Assembly: GCF_964340395.1 (NCBI RefSeq)
Contig: NC_135568.1
Coordinates: 12,927,776 to 12,991,775, forward strand
DNA from: Glandiceps talaboti
Taxonomy: Eukaryota; Hemichordata; Enteropneusta; Spengelidae
Direction: 5' to 3'
Length of the DNA: 64,000 bases
Shown one piece after another: positions 1 through 14,551 of this stretch. How positions within the stretch are numbered: the first letter of the stretch is position 1; the number at the start of each line of letters is the position of its first letter. The notes beneath the pieces were generated by a model. The model saw only the letters and a program-made list of their open reading frames with translations, searched no databases and was not told the origin of the DNA. Made by a program: the position numbers and the translations under genes.

Positions 1-164
1 TTTGTAAATCCGGAAAACTATCGCACAACACAGTCGCAAAGTAATTTTTTTGTTCAGAATTCACACTGTAAAACCCAAACGTTGACTGTGGGGAAGACTA
101 CATCTTTGTTAATTGAAATTGGCAAGCATACCGCATTTAAAACTTCAAAAAACAAGTTTATTAA

Positions 165-559
165 TTATGGAGGTCTCATGAATTTCCTGATAATCCTGTA
201 ATACCTTTTGTATGGTAAATTGAAAATCTGGGGAGTTGTAAATGTTGAGGTGGCTGTCCTCTGTTGTACGCAACTTGCTGTGGTTGAAAAACTAACTTTG
301 CCAACAATACAAGGGACTGCTAACGTCACCGTAGTTGTGTGTAAAACTCGGTATGCTGGCATCACAGAGGCTAGAAAACCACATGAGTTTGAAACATATC
401 TTGACTTATGACATTGTCCTACAATGTAAGACTGTCCACTGGAGTTGTTAATATGTTTAGGCACCAAATACTGCCCTCTGTGTTCACTGATTGTTGACAG
501 ATAGGGGTAACTTGTACTAAATGATCTCCTAGGGGGTATCATTATTGTTGAGTGCATAC
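165..559 (-). other. Open frame continuing TOP2 exon 25 to a stop
   Basis: Downstream of the possible donor after base 560 the TOP2 frame stays open for about 130 more codons, ending with TAA at 165-167; AATAAA on the minus strand lies immediately beyond (about 157-162). This may be the true terminal exon, or intron sequence that is open by chance. The residues are rich in Ser, Thr, Tyr and hydrophobics, unlike the Lys/Asp/Glu-rich tail of known TOP2, so I favour intron or an alternative 3' end. Confidence 0.35.
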
Positions 560-3500
560 CGGTGAAATCAGTTTTGATTCCTTTCTTGCTAAGTCTCTCT
601 GCCAGACTTAGTGGTTCATTGCTATCATCATCTTTACTACCAAACAGATCTGATACAACATCATCGCCATCAACCTCCATCTTCACATCTTTCTGCATGT
701 CAAAAAAGGAAGAAAAAAGTCAAATTCATTCTTTACTCTTGTAGATGCCATATAAACATAATAAAATTTTGAGCTTGCCATAGGTATGAGTCAATATGAA
801 GAGCGCCCCCACACATCTTTGTGAGTGAATTACTTTGTTTTTACCTTTCCTGCTCTTCCTCGTTTTCCTCCTTCTTTCTTTTTCAATGCAATATCAACTT
901 TAGGAACAACTCTCCTTCCCATTGGTGATGGCTTGGTTTCTTCATGTACCACCTTTTTACGCCCTTTTTTGCTTTTATTTTTTTCGAGGGCAGCAATACC
1001 CATGACTTCATCAAGCCTTTCCTGGGTTTCAACTTCCTATACGGGATAAGAACATACTTTGTCTCAATGTGCTTGTCATTGCAGTGTGTCTCTAACTGTT
1101 CTACAAATATCATTACAACATACACAAGCCAAGTTGTTGTCTTTGAACAACAAATATGGATTATATACCCCTGTCATTCTATGTAATGACAACCCGTGTC
1201 TACATCATTGGTTCTGTGGTGCTCCAATAGGGAACTTGCAATCCAGACTGAGTATGCTCAGATGCAAAGGACTACGGGATTATCTGTGGTTATCGTAATA
1301 TGTAATCTGGAGCTACCGATAAAATTAACCTCCCACAATTGTCAGGGTAACTACGAATTGATCATTGTTGCAAACAATGTAACAGTATTGTTTACAATAC
1401 CAACTCATTAGTATTTATTATCACATTTCCCATGATGCAACATTCAACATGGCGGGTTTGCAAGTTCCCTATCGTGAATTAAATTGTCGAAAAATTGTTT
1501 TTCCTGATTTTTCCATATATTATGCTTGACTAGGCATAATTATATTATTCCCAAATATTTTTCTTCATTCAGCCAGAAAGTACTTGTTACCTAAAGGTTC
1601 ATCTTCACTTGTCTAGCCATGGTATCCTGTCACAAGGGGGTGATATAAATCCTCAGTCACAGGCCAGTCATGAGCAATAAAATAACACGTGATGTGGGAC
1701 TGTTTGACAAGACTCAGTGTAAATTGAGAGACTCTCAGAGTAGCTTATAGGCTGATTCGGGTGGGTCAAATACACTGAGAATGTTCACTAGGTTTTTACT
1801 GTTTTATTGGGCGGAACTAACTATACATGTGACAACACCCACTTAGAAATATTACAGTATTTTCACAGAATTATACATAGATTACAGACTCATGGTTTAC
1901 CCACTTGTGCACAACATGACGCAACATCTCATATCATCACACCCAGATATTTCAAATGAATGTGAATGAAGTGGCAGCTGACCGTTCTGATCGAGGTTAC
2001 CACATTTCGGTAATTCCAAAAAAATACACCCACCCTCCAAAACCCCCCACAAAATAACAGATTGTTATTAAGTTTCAAACTACACATAACTAACATAAAT
2101 CTGAGGAAATATGACTGCATCTTGTCCTAGTTTAGAAGTATATTTTTGCATCCTGATGCTAATATCGTTGCTGTTCACTTACCTCAAGCTTAGCAGCAAA
2201 TGCATCAAGATCATCTCTCCATAAATCATTGGGTGTTTTCATACGAAGCTCTTCAAGTTCTATACCCTGTTATCACGAAGTCACAGTGAATGAAAGTGTA
2301 ACTGAGCAAATTGATTGATACAGTTGAATTGACATGGTACCATAAAAAATGCAAGTTATAGTGAATTTACGAATGTATTTGACTAATTGGTATGGGAACA
2401 GATGCTGACTGTTTCTTAAAAAGCCTATTCAATTCAAAGTATTTCATCTGTAACAGTAAAGAATGTTGCATGACTTGACAAAAATCTTACTTTAGTACAA
2501 TTTCCATCACACCAGATGATACAATGTAGCAATGTTACTAAGATTTCTGTTGTGCCAGACGATAAAATGTAGCAAAGTTAGTAAGAGTTCTAGCATGCCA
2601 GACAATACAATGTAGCAAACTTAGTAAGATTTTTGTCATGCGAGATTATACAATGTAGCAATGTTAGTAAGATTGCTGTTGTGCCAGATGATAAAATGTA
2701 GCAAAGTTAGTAAAATTTCTGTCATGCCAGACAACAAAATGTAGCAAAGTTAGAAAGATTTGTCAAGCCAGATGATACAATGTAGCAAAGCTAGTCAGAT
2801 TTCTGTCATGCCAGACAACAAACTGTAGCAAAGTTAGTAAGATTTCTGTTGAGCCAGACGATAAAATGTAGCAAGGTCAGAAATATTTCTGTCCAGTCAC
2901 TGGATGATCTGCTGATATTATTAATGATTCAAACTATACCTTGGCATCCCTATGCTTAATGAGTTCATCTTTCTTTTCTCTGGACAGACTCATCAGTGGC
3001 ATGTTGAGAAGGTAACCAAAGTCAGGTCCAGCACCAGAAGCTACGGAGTACAGACTGGACGTCTCATCGTCTTCATCAATGTCATCTCTGCCTTCTTGTT
3101 GAGACTCTTTCCATGCCTTGACAGGGTCTGAGTCATATCCACGTTGTACCAACACGGATATCACATCCTTCTTCTTCTTGTTCTCTGGTGAAACGTAAAA
3201 TAGTCATTTTATGGAGGTCTGAGTTTTAATGTTACCATAGAAACCATTCAAAACTTGGCATGTGTAGAGTATATAAATAAAGGAAACACTAACATTATGA
3301 TGTATTTAGATGTTTTTCCCCAATACTTTTCTTTGTTCAGCCAAGATAAATACAAGTGACCTAAGGGGTCTTTGTCTCTACGAGTCGACAGACAAGTAAT
3401 TTTGAATGTTTTGACCCATATCTTGAACACAGCGGAACCAGTGACGTAGACATGCGTTGTAATGACAGAATGACCTGGGTATATATTCCATATTTTTGTT

Positions 3501-4114
3501 CTAAATGGCTCCTGCATGGTATATTGATGGTTATTTTAAAGAAACCCATATATTATGTTTATGGTTTTTTTTAGGGGGGGGGGGGGGTGCTTACATGTAA
3601 GTTTAACTGCATATCAAAGGGCTATGTTAATTTACTATCAAGTCAATGTGTATTTTTTCAGCAGAAGCTGCTTTCCTCGATGTCTGAACAATATGAAAAA
3701 TATCCCTGATTTACACTTCTACAGAATACAAGGGACAAAGCTCTAAAGAAACAGTACTATGAGGTGATACCCCCAGTTTGAACGAGGGTGCTGTATTCTC
3801 AATTTCCTGTTTGCAGTCTTCAATGGCCTCTTGTGTCTATCTTTGTGTTAAATAGATCGTGCCACATTAATGAAAGACCAAAGCAACTACATTTCTCCTG
3901 TAATAAATAACAGCTTACCTATGACAATAGTGCCTTCAATCTTTTCTAGGATGAATCTAGCCTGGTTATCGAGTTTGTTAGATTCTGCAGCCAGTATGCC
4001 TTCTAAGTATTCCTTACGAATCCTGTACCTTTCCAATCTTACATCAAAGAATTCACGGAGGATATCTAGCACACTGTCGTATTTACGTATACAACCATTG
4101 GCATCAAATAACAC
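560..4114 (-). CDS. TOP2: TOP2 exons 21-25: coiled-coil gate and start of C-terminal tail
   Basis: Exon 21 (3919-4114) reads [20 protein letters not shown] and [16 protein letters not shown]; exon 22 (2940-3184) [20 protein letters not shown] and [16 protein letters not shown]; exon 23 (2183-2266) [13 protein letters not shown]. Together these are the C-gate coiled coil. Exon 24 (845-1036) is lysine/arginine rich ([33 protein letters not shown]), typical of the nuclear tail. Exon 25 starts at 692 with [20 protein letters not shown] and [12 protein letters not shown]. Its end is uncertain: a GTATGC donor follows base 560, but the frame stays open to a TAA at 165-167. At the exon 20/21 junction one Met found in human TOP2A is absent. 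Confidence 0.88.
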
Positions 4115-7100
4115 CTGTTATATATTAAAAATACAGAAAATACATGAATTCACAGAGGATATCTAGCACACTGTCATATTTACGTACAGCCATTGACATC
4201 AAATAACACCTGTTATATAAAGATAACACAGATAAGGAGCCATCAATACTAAAACTGACACATACAAATGTAGCTAACACAATTCCTTCGCTATGGCCAA
4301 CTGAAATTAGATGTTACTCCTTCCTACTACCGAAACAAAGGAATTGGTTTTGTCATGTATCAAGTTTTATAATCAAGTCATAAAGTTAAAATGTATTTTT
4401 TCATAACCTATGGAATGTTTTGCCATGTGTCAGTTTTTACAATGAACATTGAACTAAAGCACTTTCTCTATGTGCTACACTTGTACATTATGTATAGCAT
4501 TCATATCAAGTGTAAAACTATACTGTTTCATTTGCTAACATAACGAGTAACATTGAAATAAAGCACTTTCTCTATGTGCTACACTTGTATAGCATTCATA
4601 TCAAGTGTAAAAGTATACTGTTTCAAGATTGGTTTAATTATAAGCTTAGCGTGTGGCTTTTCTAATGTGGTGACTTAGCTAATGAAACAGTATACTTGTA
4701 CACTTGATATTGATGCTATAAATGATTGTGGTACATGCAAAAATGCTTTACTTTGGTGTTATAGGTTGTAATTTGAAGAATTGTGTGGTTTTACTTACAC
4801 TATTAGTCTGTGAAATTGTAGTTTGTAATTTGAACACTTTATGCAGTCCTTGTTCCTCAGCTTTGAACAGTTTATCTTCACTCATCTTGATCACAAATCT
4901 GACCGTTGAATCTGTATGGTACTCTTTATAATCTCTGTTTTATTGAAGAAAACAAAAAAAGTTACTATAAATCTACCAGAGCATTGTGGTTAGTAATATT
5001 TATAACACATTGTATTCATATAACCTTCAGTGACTGGCTTAGATCATATCATGTAATATTGACCCATAGTATAAACCTCAATTTACATATAGGGACACTA
5101 GTTGCATTCTACTTTCCCTAGGGATATATTCATTTAGCACAGCATTTTATTTGGGATTTTACCCCCTAGGCGGATCTTAAAATAACCATATGATTTCTTA
5201 GTTGATATTATGACTTCACATAAATGTGTTGTTTGCAGGTGCACATGAGAAGGTGTTTATCTCCATGAAGTAAAATGCTATTACTGATACCAACAATTCC
5301 TAGGTTGTAGTGCATCTCAAATTTGCACAGGGTAGGACTTTACAAAATCTCAATTCCAGATGTCCTATGTTGTACAATGAGTAACACACTACAGTAAAAC
5401 ACTTTATCTATGTGCTACATGTTTATAGCATTCATATCAAGTGTAAAAAGTAGTTTTGATTGGTTTATTTACAGGCCTTGTAATATAGTATATCATCTTT
5501 CTAATGTGTCAATTAGCAAAAGAAACTATACTTTTAATGCTATAAAAGATTGTGGTACATACAGAAACTGCTTTACTTTGGTGTTATGGGTTGTACTTGA
5601 TATCGATGCTATAAATAATTGTGGTACATACATATACTGTTTTACTTTGGTGTTATGGGTTGTAAACTTACGTGATCATTGGTTGGACCTTCTCTGAACC
5701 ATGTAGCATTGGTTCAAGGACAGACTCTTTATACGTCTGTGTCCAGGAACGGATTGGTAATTCATTGATTTCTATGGTGTTATTATCAATGATGGCCACC
5801 TCACCATTACAAACATATCGGTTCTCTTCTAATTCTTCTATTGATCCTTTATAACTCTTATAAGACGGAAGCTGGAATGACAAATTATTTATTAATAGCT
5901 TAGAAGTTCTTGTATTGTGGACATTCTTAGACTAACAATAACAGACGCACACAACAATACGCACAGCAGTCTCCTTTACCCAATCACATTCAAAAGTGAT
6001 AAAGCATTGCAATTCTTTTACAGTACCACAGAAACAGGCTTCTGCTGACAAAAAATCACACATAAACTTGATGATTTTAATGCCTCCAATTGTTTACTTT
6101 TCAACTGATAATCAGCATGGTAACTTTTCAACTTCTACATCCCCAATGTGAACGGCACCTTCACCATTTTTGTTTTGCATTTGAAGTTGTCTTTGTATGT
6201 GTACAAAGCATCGTGTCTAATGACTGAAACACCAAGGCATCTTCATTTTTCCTGTAAGCTTTGCTATTTTTTTTACAGTGCAGTTAGAGACAGGCTATTG
6301 CTGAAAATATTGCACACGGACTTGATGATTTTTATGGGTTCAATTGTTTCCTTTGCAACTAATAAAGCAACATGATTATCTGTGTCTACATTTCAACTGT
6401 CTGCCACACCTCTATAACTACTCATTTTTGCAGTTAAAGTTATCTGATTGTGTGTAACAAATGCCATGCCCATAAATGAAATGCCAAGCTCACTTCAAAT
6501 TCCTGGTAAAATAAAATTTCAAAATCAAATTTTCACATGTATATTTGATAGGATTTACATACTAACCATTGGTAAGGGTTCTTCCCCTTCAATCATTCTT
6601 CTGACATTGGCCAAAACTTCTCTGACGTCATAATTAGCAATTTTTGTACTCCATCCAGTACCAATACCGTCAGCTCCATTGATCAGCACCATAGGAATTA
6701 TAGGGCAGTACCATTCTGGTTCTATTTGTTGGTTGTCATCGTACAGGTAGGTGAGTCTAGGGTCGTCATGTTGGGGGAATAACAACCTGGCCAGTGGACT
6801 GTAGGAGAAGCAGAACACACAGGTTATAAAAGGTCAAAAGGGTACAATTCATGGTCATCATATTGACAACAGTAAACCACCTGTGGAGTTTTATTTCTAT
6901 AAAGTTATTACTCTGGTAATTGAGCCTTCAGTTTACTAAGATAGACACAAACTAAAACTATTGTCGAAAAATGTTGATACCATAGTGATAAGCTATTGAA
7001 TGGACATTGGTTTAATTATAATCTCAGTAGGGAGACCTCATAGAGTTTTATTGACGGATTTCCAAGAACATGCTGTGTACCATTTTGGGACTTCCAAATG

Positions 7101-10100
7101 CTTACACTATTTTGATCACAGGGTGATTACAGGGGAACTGCTATCACCCACTTGCGTAATCTACCACATCAAGAACAATACATTTAGTTTGGGCCTATCT
7201 TAGTAAACTCAAAGGATCGATTGCTAGATTCATATTAGAAGGACATTATGAAGTTTTCTGTGATGTCTGGTAAAGCAACACACCACCTCTGGGGATTTCA
7301 TGCTGTAAACCTGAATATTTTTGCTACAGACTTATTTCACTAAAACATAAATGCAAAAATTTAGTAGTGACTTAAGTGCCTTCTTGTACATGAACACAAT
7401 GTACCAGTCAGATAATTAGACAGACGCAAGCAACAACTGTACCCGTTCTGACCCTTGTTCCTGCATAGCTTACTTTTTTCTGCTGGAACTTTCAGGTCCA
7501 CTTGGATGTGTGCTATATCCCAATTTCAATATTATGCAAATTATCTTGACCACTGAGATCTCTGGATTCCACTATCAACACTTGACAATATAATTTTGAA
7601 TATTGAATTGACACCCTGCTTATATACACCATATTGTATTATACACTATACATTAACTTACCTAAGCATAGTAAAGATATATCTGGGGCTGGCAGCATCT
7701 TTACCTCCATGAAGTCTGGTACCAAACTGACCAATGGGTTGCAACAGATTCAAGTTATTGCTTCCGATAAAATTCTGTGCTAAGTTAATGATTGTACCCA
7801 TTAAAGATTGCTGTAAAGAAAACAAAAATGAATTATCAATATATTATTATTAAACATAGAAATTCAAAACTAAGAGCTATTTACTTTCAAATAAAATGCT
7901 CCAAATGCATGATTGATGACTTCCATGAGACAATCTGTGGTCCTTGCAAAGACTTCCACTGAACACAGAATGAGAGACAAGTTTCAACTCGGTATTTTGC
8001 AGTAATTGCGCATAATGTATGTGATGTAAAATTATGGAATGACTATCCAGACCCCAAGTTTATGTAAATGTCTTTATTTCCCAAAGTGGTATTCCTTTTT
8101 AATTGTAACTGAAGGACCAATGTATTTCCCAAGGTATAAATTCACACACACGTATAGCACAGGAGACTGTTTGCGAGTGCCTTTGATGCAATGATGGTAT
8201 GAGGAACGTACTGTACTGTAACTGAACCAGCTAACTGTGCAATGAATGACTTACCTCACCATGATGGTATGCTAAACGTTCTACCACTGAACCAGCTAAC
8301 TGTGCAATGAATGACTTACCTCACCGTGATGGTATGCTGAACGTTCTGCCACTGAACCAGCTAACTGTGCAACTTTCACTTCTCGTTTATCATTTCTCTT
8401 GAAGCATGTAAATAAAACTTTGCGCTGACCAGGCTTTAGACCTTCAATAAGAATGGCAAACACATCAAATTAAAAAGTGCATTCACAGCAAAAAAAATGT
8501 TATATGAGATGTAAAACATACTGTGACGCTTAATCAAAACTCTGGTTTCGCATTATAAAGTTGATGAGGGCTGTGAGGGAGGCTAAGAGCCTCCCCTTGG
8601 TTTTGGTGTTCTCGGGAGGTTCACTTCAGTTCCTGACCAAAAGAAGGTTCAGGATAAAGAAATATATGCAAGTTTGACAAGACCCCCCCCCCCCCCCCCC
8701 GATGTTCTGAAACCTGAGCCCAACAACAACGCTGAATACACATATCTGCTCTTAAAGTCAAACATTTAAAAAAAAAAAAGATTCCCAAAACACTGGCTAG
8801 ATATATTTAAAAAGTAAAGAACCGACAGCATAATAACATAACTGACTTACCGTCTACCATAGAAGGGATAGATCTTTCATTGTCAGCATTGGAGAAGAGA
8901 ACCAACTCTTTGTTGACAAAGTCATTGTAACTGATGTACCTGGTGTCCTTGTTATACAGGTATAACTGTAAACAAATAAAATTTACATCAACATTCCTCA
9001 CTGCTATGACACAATTAATCTCATTTTAGTTACTCATGGGTGAAAAAATTCATCTGTCATGCATTTAAATTATGGAAGTTATATATACAGCATATATCAC
9101 AGCTGTGTCTACAGTATGTGTAAAAGTGTACAGTGTGCACATTATGTTTGAAACAATTGCTAACTTTTGCCATGAAACACTGCAAAATGAAGATTTTCCA
9201 TAGGAGGCAATAGCACTGAAGTATCACTGCCCTTACTATTTGTACAAAAGGTGCTTGCAAACAGCACCCCAAGTGTCCAAATTATACAATCTTTTGTCTT
9301 TTCAATACCTGGAATATGGTAGTTGCAATAGTTCCTGTGAGTTTCAAATTGTTTAGTTTGCTATTCATAAAATCAAACTTACATCTGAGAGGCCATCTTC
9401 TCTCCTCCTCTTACGTTCATGTAACCAATCTGTCAGCCATTCTTTACGTTCTTCTACTTTCTTTTTGCTGAAGGCAAGGGTAATCGCAGCATCATCACTG
9501 GGTCCAGCATACTTAAATGGTATTCTGTGACGTGTCATGTCACAGAAATATTCCTTGGCCTCTTTGTTGGTGCTCGTTCCCAAACCTACCAGGAGGGAAA
9601 AACAGAGAGAAAAAGAAAACAGAGAAACGTGGTTATTGATATGATTTATCAAGAAAACTATGATGTTCTGCTGGTATATTTGCAATAGGAGTGACCTAAG
9701 GGGGCTTTGTCACTACGAGTCGTTCGACAAGTAGTGACAAAAACCTTAGGTAGAACGACAAGGTATAAAATACACATTTTTTGTTCAACTTGGCTCGGGC
9801 ATGGTATATTAAAGTCGTAATAAAAATTGAAAAACACCTTTGTAGTACTTGATCTTCCATGTTTGATAGTTGGTTGTTTTCTTCCATTCTTCAAATTCTG
9901 GTAAACTGTAGAAAGAGTGGGATACACCACCCTTGCTGACCTGTTAATAGAATGCATTTCATCACAATACAACTCGTAACACTGAAGTAAACCACTTTCT
10001 CTATGTGCTACATTCTCGTTTAAGCATTCATATCAAGTGTAAAAGTATACGGTTTCATTTGCTAATACTGTAATAAACCTACATGTAATACATTAGTTTA

Positions 10101-13100
10101 GTATTTAGTAATTGATGCATGCAGACCACCTATTTTAGTTTTTGGTGGTCTATAGCAAAATGTTGGTAGTCCATATGTTAATCACTATTAATGTTAGATT
10201 CATTTTATCGATGGTTTTTTCCATAAACTTTTCCTGCATGTGTATATATTTTCTATCACAATCTCAAAAATTTCTGAACTAACATTTCCTGCAGCAATTG
10301 TTTTTCTTCTGTAAATTACAGTGTAATATAAAATCAGAATCAACAATTCTTCATAGTGCTTCAACCTACCTATTTTGTCATGTTTTAGAAACACTTAACT
10401 CGTCCAAATGGACCACTGAAAACATTGAAAATTAAATCAGTGGTCCAAAATTGAAATGTAGTGGTCACTGCACCAAAGACAACTGCTAAATTCAAACCCT
10501 GAGACATGATTTGATAAACTTTTGACTGAGAGCTGTCAGTTTTGTTCACTATGATAGAGGGCGCTGTTTATTTGATCACATAAACTGACATCATTTCGGA
10601 GAACACCTTCATACATCTTAGAAAACAAATACATGTATCTTCCTTTGTTCCTGTTATGTAATTCGTATCAATGTTAGTTGTCCAGGAGTTTCTAGAGTAC
10701 CAAAAAGATATACTGACACAAAATAAGCCATTTTTGAGTGTAACTTCTTCCTATCTTGTCCAGGGGTGTCTAGAATACCACAAGAACTCATAATAAACCA
10801 TTTTGAGTGTAATTTCTTCCTACCTTGACAATTGGAGTGATGAACTCTTCCATGAACCTCTGTTTAAGTAAACTTGGCCAGTTATGGTGGATAAAGTTAA
10901 TGAGTAATCCTTTGATATGAGATCCGTCCTGATCTTGATCTGTCATTATCATTAGTTTGCCGTATCTCAGTGATTTCAGAGCATCGTCCGAGTCGTAAGA
11001 TTTCTTGTACTGCAGACCCATTATCTTGATTACATTATTAATCTCAGCATTCTCCATAATCTGTCGAGAAGAGCACAGACAATAAATTGACTCTGTACAC
11101 CATTTTTGTTTGTGGTGATAAAGACTAGTTCAATGCTTTTGTTGTGGGCTCAAAAAAATTGTGTGGTTCCAATTCCGCTCAATTTTAGAATAGGTGGGGT
11201 AGAGAGAATTTTTTTTTTCATTTTTAAGTGTCTAGTTCAGGTAGTTATGTTTTCCATTGTTTCCATATGGTCTCTGTGTTATTGGTTTCTTCCCACCAGA
11301 TGTACAGCCATTACAGATTGGAAGAAGTTTTATATTGCATGCTTAAATAGATAATTTTCAAAATTTTAGGTTTTTTTTTGAATACGTAAAAAAAGGTTTA
11401 GGGTGATGAAAAACTAGGTGGGGGTAAGGCAACTAGAACAAAACAATTTTTTTGCAGGCCTTATAAGATATGGAAATCAAATCAATGCAAGGTTTCTCAC
11501 ATTTCCCCCCCTGTTACAATGGTTTCCAATCCTTTTGGTTTGGTGATATGTCCCTTGCATGAAAGACCACACCACCAATTATATTGAAAGATATAGAGCC
11601 CAACAACGTAGCTGAAGAAACATTTCTGTTCTTGAAGTCAAACATTTTTTAAAAATAGTTCCCAATTTCCTCAAACATTTGTCAATATCTGAAGTACCCA
11701 CTCTGGCACTAAGACATTATTAGGTTCTTTTATCACCATACATGATAATCAAAAATATTATACAAATTTTGTAAATATACAACTGTGCATTTGAATGATG
11801 CCGTGATCAATTGCGTGCCTCATTTACATCCCGGTTTGCGATATTTCCAGTATTCCACAGTACAAAAGTATGGTGTACACGCACCGATGTATATTATAGT
11901 TTACAGTAGCTTACCTGTTTGTGTGTTGCTTCCCTTACATTCAGCATTTTACCACGTAATGGGAACACACCATACCTGTCTCTTCCAACCACAGACAGGC
12001 CGCTGACAGCCAACGTCTTGGCTGAGTCTCCCTCAGTCAGAATCAAAGTGCATTCACGTGATCCCTTAGTTCCAGCATCATTGGCATCATCTAGTTTAGG
12101 AATCCCCCTAAGTTTAGAGTGTTTAGTACTGTGGCATTTCTTGTTGAGGAGAGTCTGTGCTTTGATCTTCATCCAGTTTGTGATGCTCTCAACTATTCCG
12201 CAACTTAGTGTCTGAAGGAAAGTTAATTTTTAGTATTCCCCCTTTTTTTCACGATGCAAAAAATGGTGTGATACTGTGGTTATTACCTGTATTATGATGT
12301 ACAATGTATCTTTGCATAAAAGACCTATAGTGTGGTCATTACATGATGGCAGAGTTTGGCTGGAAGTAGTGTGAACCAGAATGGTTCAGTACAAATACTT
12401 TGAAAATCATCCTTTCCAAATATTTCTGGATAAAAGTTGACAATATGCCTGGTTAACTCAAATAGTTACTGCTTCTTCCATTTTCAACTAGTTAAGTTTT
12501 AGGAAACAGTGAAGTTTGTTTACATCCATTCTATTGACTGCCTCTTAAGTTATACTACCATGTGTTTGACATATATGATGAAAAATTTAACTCCATTTCA
12601 CTGAATCTGGAGAGCCATCTTGAAACTGATTCAAAAATGACAAAAAAAGTGGGTAACCAGAATATAGGCTAATGAAATTAATTTTGGTATCTCAATGTCA
12701 TCAATTAAATTTCCAAAAGGGACACAATTTCTTCCTGGCATCTAACCAGAGATTCTACAAGTAGTCTTTGGTTCTTCCTCTGTAAGAAAACTACTGCGTA
12801 CTCACCTGTTTGACAAACTTGTCACTGAGTTTACAAGTAGATCCAAACTTCTTGACTTGTAAAGTCATATTCTCTTTGGTTTGTGAATCAAAAGATGGAT
12901 TCTCTATCAAACAGTTGACAAAAATCCATAAATGACTCTTAATCTGAAAACAAACGAAGCAATGACAAAAATCTTACTCTATTTCTTTATTTTAGGAAAA
13001 CCCTTCTACAAATCTATGCAACCTCTCTATCCAATAAGGTCCACAATGACACAGCTGGGTTGACTGGGGGTGGTCGTGGTTCAAATCTTGCTCAAGGACT

Positions 13101-14327
13101 AGCCATTCGGAAATAAATGGTAGCACTGAGGCTCGAACCTAAAACCTGCAGACTCCAAGCCAGCCATTCTAACCATCATGACTCTACAATATCACAAAAC
13201 AAAACTACATGGCTGTTCCCACAGGAAGTTTTCTACATGATAGCCGACTGAATTATGTAATGATGACATGTTTTACCTGTTAATTGATAGTTTATCTTAC
13301 ACCTGGAATGATCTGACATTGACTATCACTGAATTGTAACATGATTTACCTGTAAATATACCATGGCATGCACATGCCAAGTTGAACAAGAAAGATGGAA
13401 TATACACTCTGGTTGTTCCACATGGACTATGTCATGACAATGTGTGTCTACATCACTAGTTCTGCTCTGTTCAAAATATGAGTCAAAACGTTCAAATTGC
13501 CATTACTGTCCCCGATTTGCCTTTGATACTTACTGTCGCTAGTATAATTATATTTTTTACTCCAATATTTTTCTTCATTCAGCTGTGAACTAAGGTTTGT
13601 CACTGTGAGTCCAGTAACTCGTAGCGACAAAGGCCCCTTAGGTTACTCGCATTTCCCTTGGCTGAATGAAGAAAATTATTAGGGAATAACATCTAAATAC
13701 ATAGTTTATCTTACCTGGAATGGTCTGATATTAACTCCTCCTTTGTTCTTCTTCTTGACAGTTTCCATCAACTTGTCTACAATTTGGTCAACAACGTAAT
13801 CTACATGTCTTCCACCCTGCAGCAAACAGTAAAATAATGTACATTACAACAAGTAACACTGATGTTAAGCACTTTCTGTATGTGCCACATTCATTTATAG
13901 CATTCATATCAAGTGTAAAAGTATACTGTTTCAATTGGTTTATTTACAAGCCTAGCATGTGGCCTTTCTAATGTGGTCAATATAGCAAATGAAACAGTAT
14001 ACTTTTACACTTGATATGGATTGCTATAAACGATTGTGGTACTTTCAGAAAACGCTTTACTTTGGTGTTATGGGTTGTAATTCATAAAGAATTTTATTTT
14101 TTGTTTTCCTGATTATTTGGCTACAATACTAAGAATTTGAAAGGGATGCTATGATGGGATGCCATGACACTAGCATGACACTGACATACTGGGTGCTGGC
14201 AGTAATGATACTTGAATAGTGTACATCTAGCTGTTATTGTTATTGCATATTGCAATATTGTGTGTGTGTGTGTGTACTAAATTGATATAGATAGTTGTCA
14301 ATACCTTTGTGGTTGCTATGCTGAGTC

Positions 14328-14375
<48 letters not shown>

Positions 14376-14486
14376 AAATTGATATAGATAGTTGTCAATA
14401 CCTTTGTGGTTGCTATGCTGAGTCACTGTGTGTGTGTGTGTACTAAATTGATATAGATAGTTGTCAATACCTTTGTGGTCGCTATG

Positions 14487-14551
<65 letters not shown>

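Noticed and set aside
3248-3549. Minus-strand open frames in TOP2 intron 21
   Set aside because: They coincide with a dispersed repeat found at several other intronic places and show no protein family resemblance.
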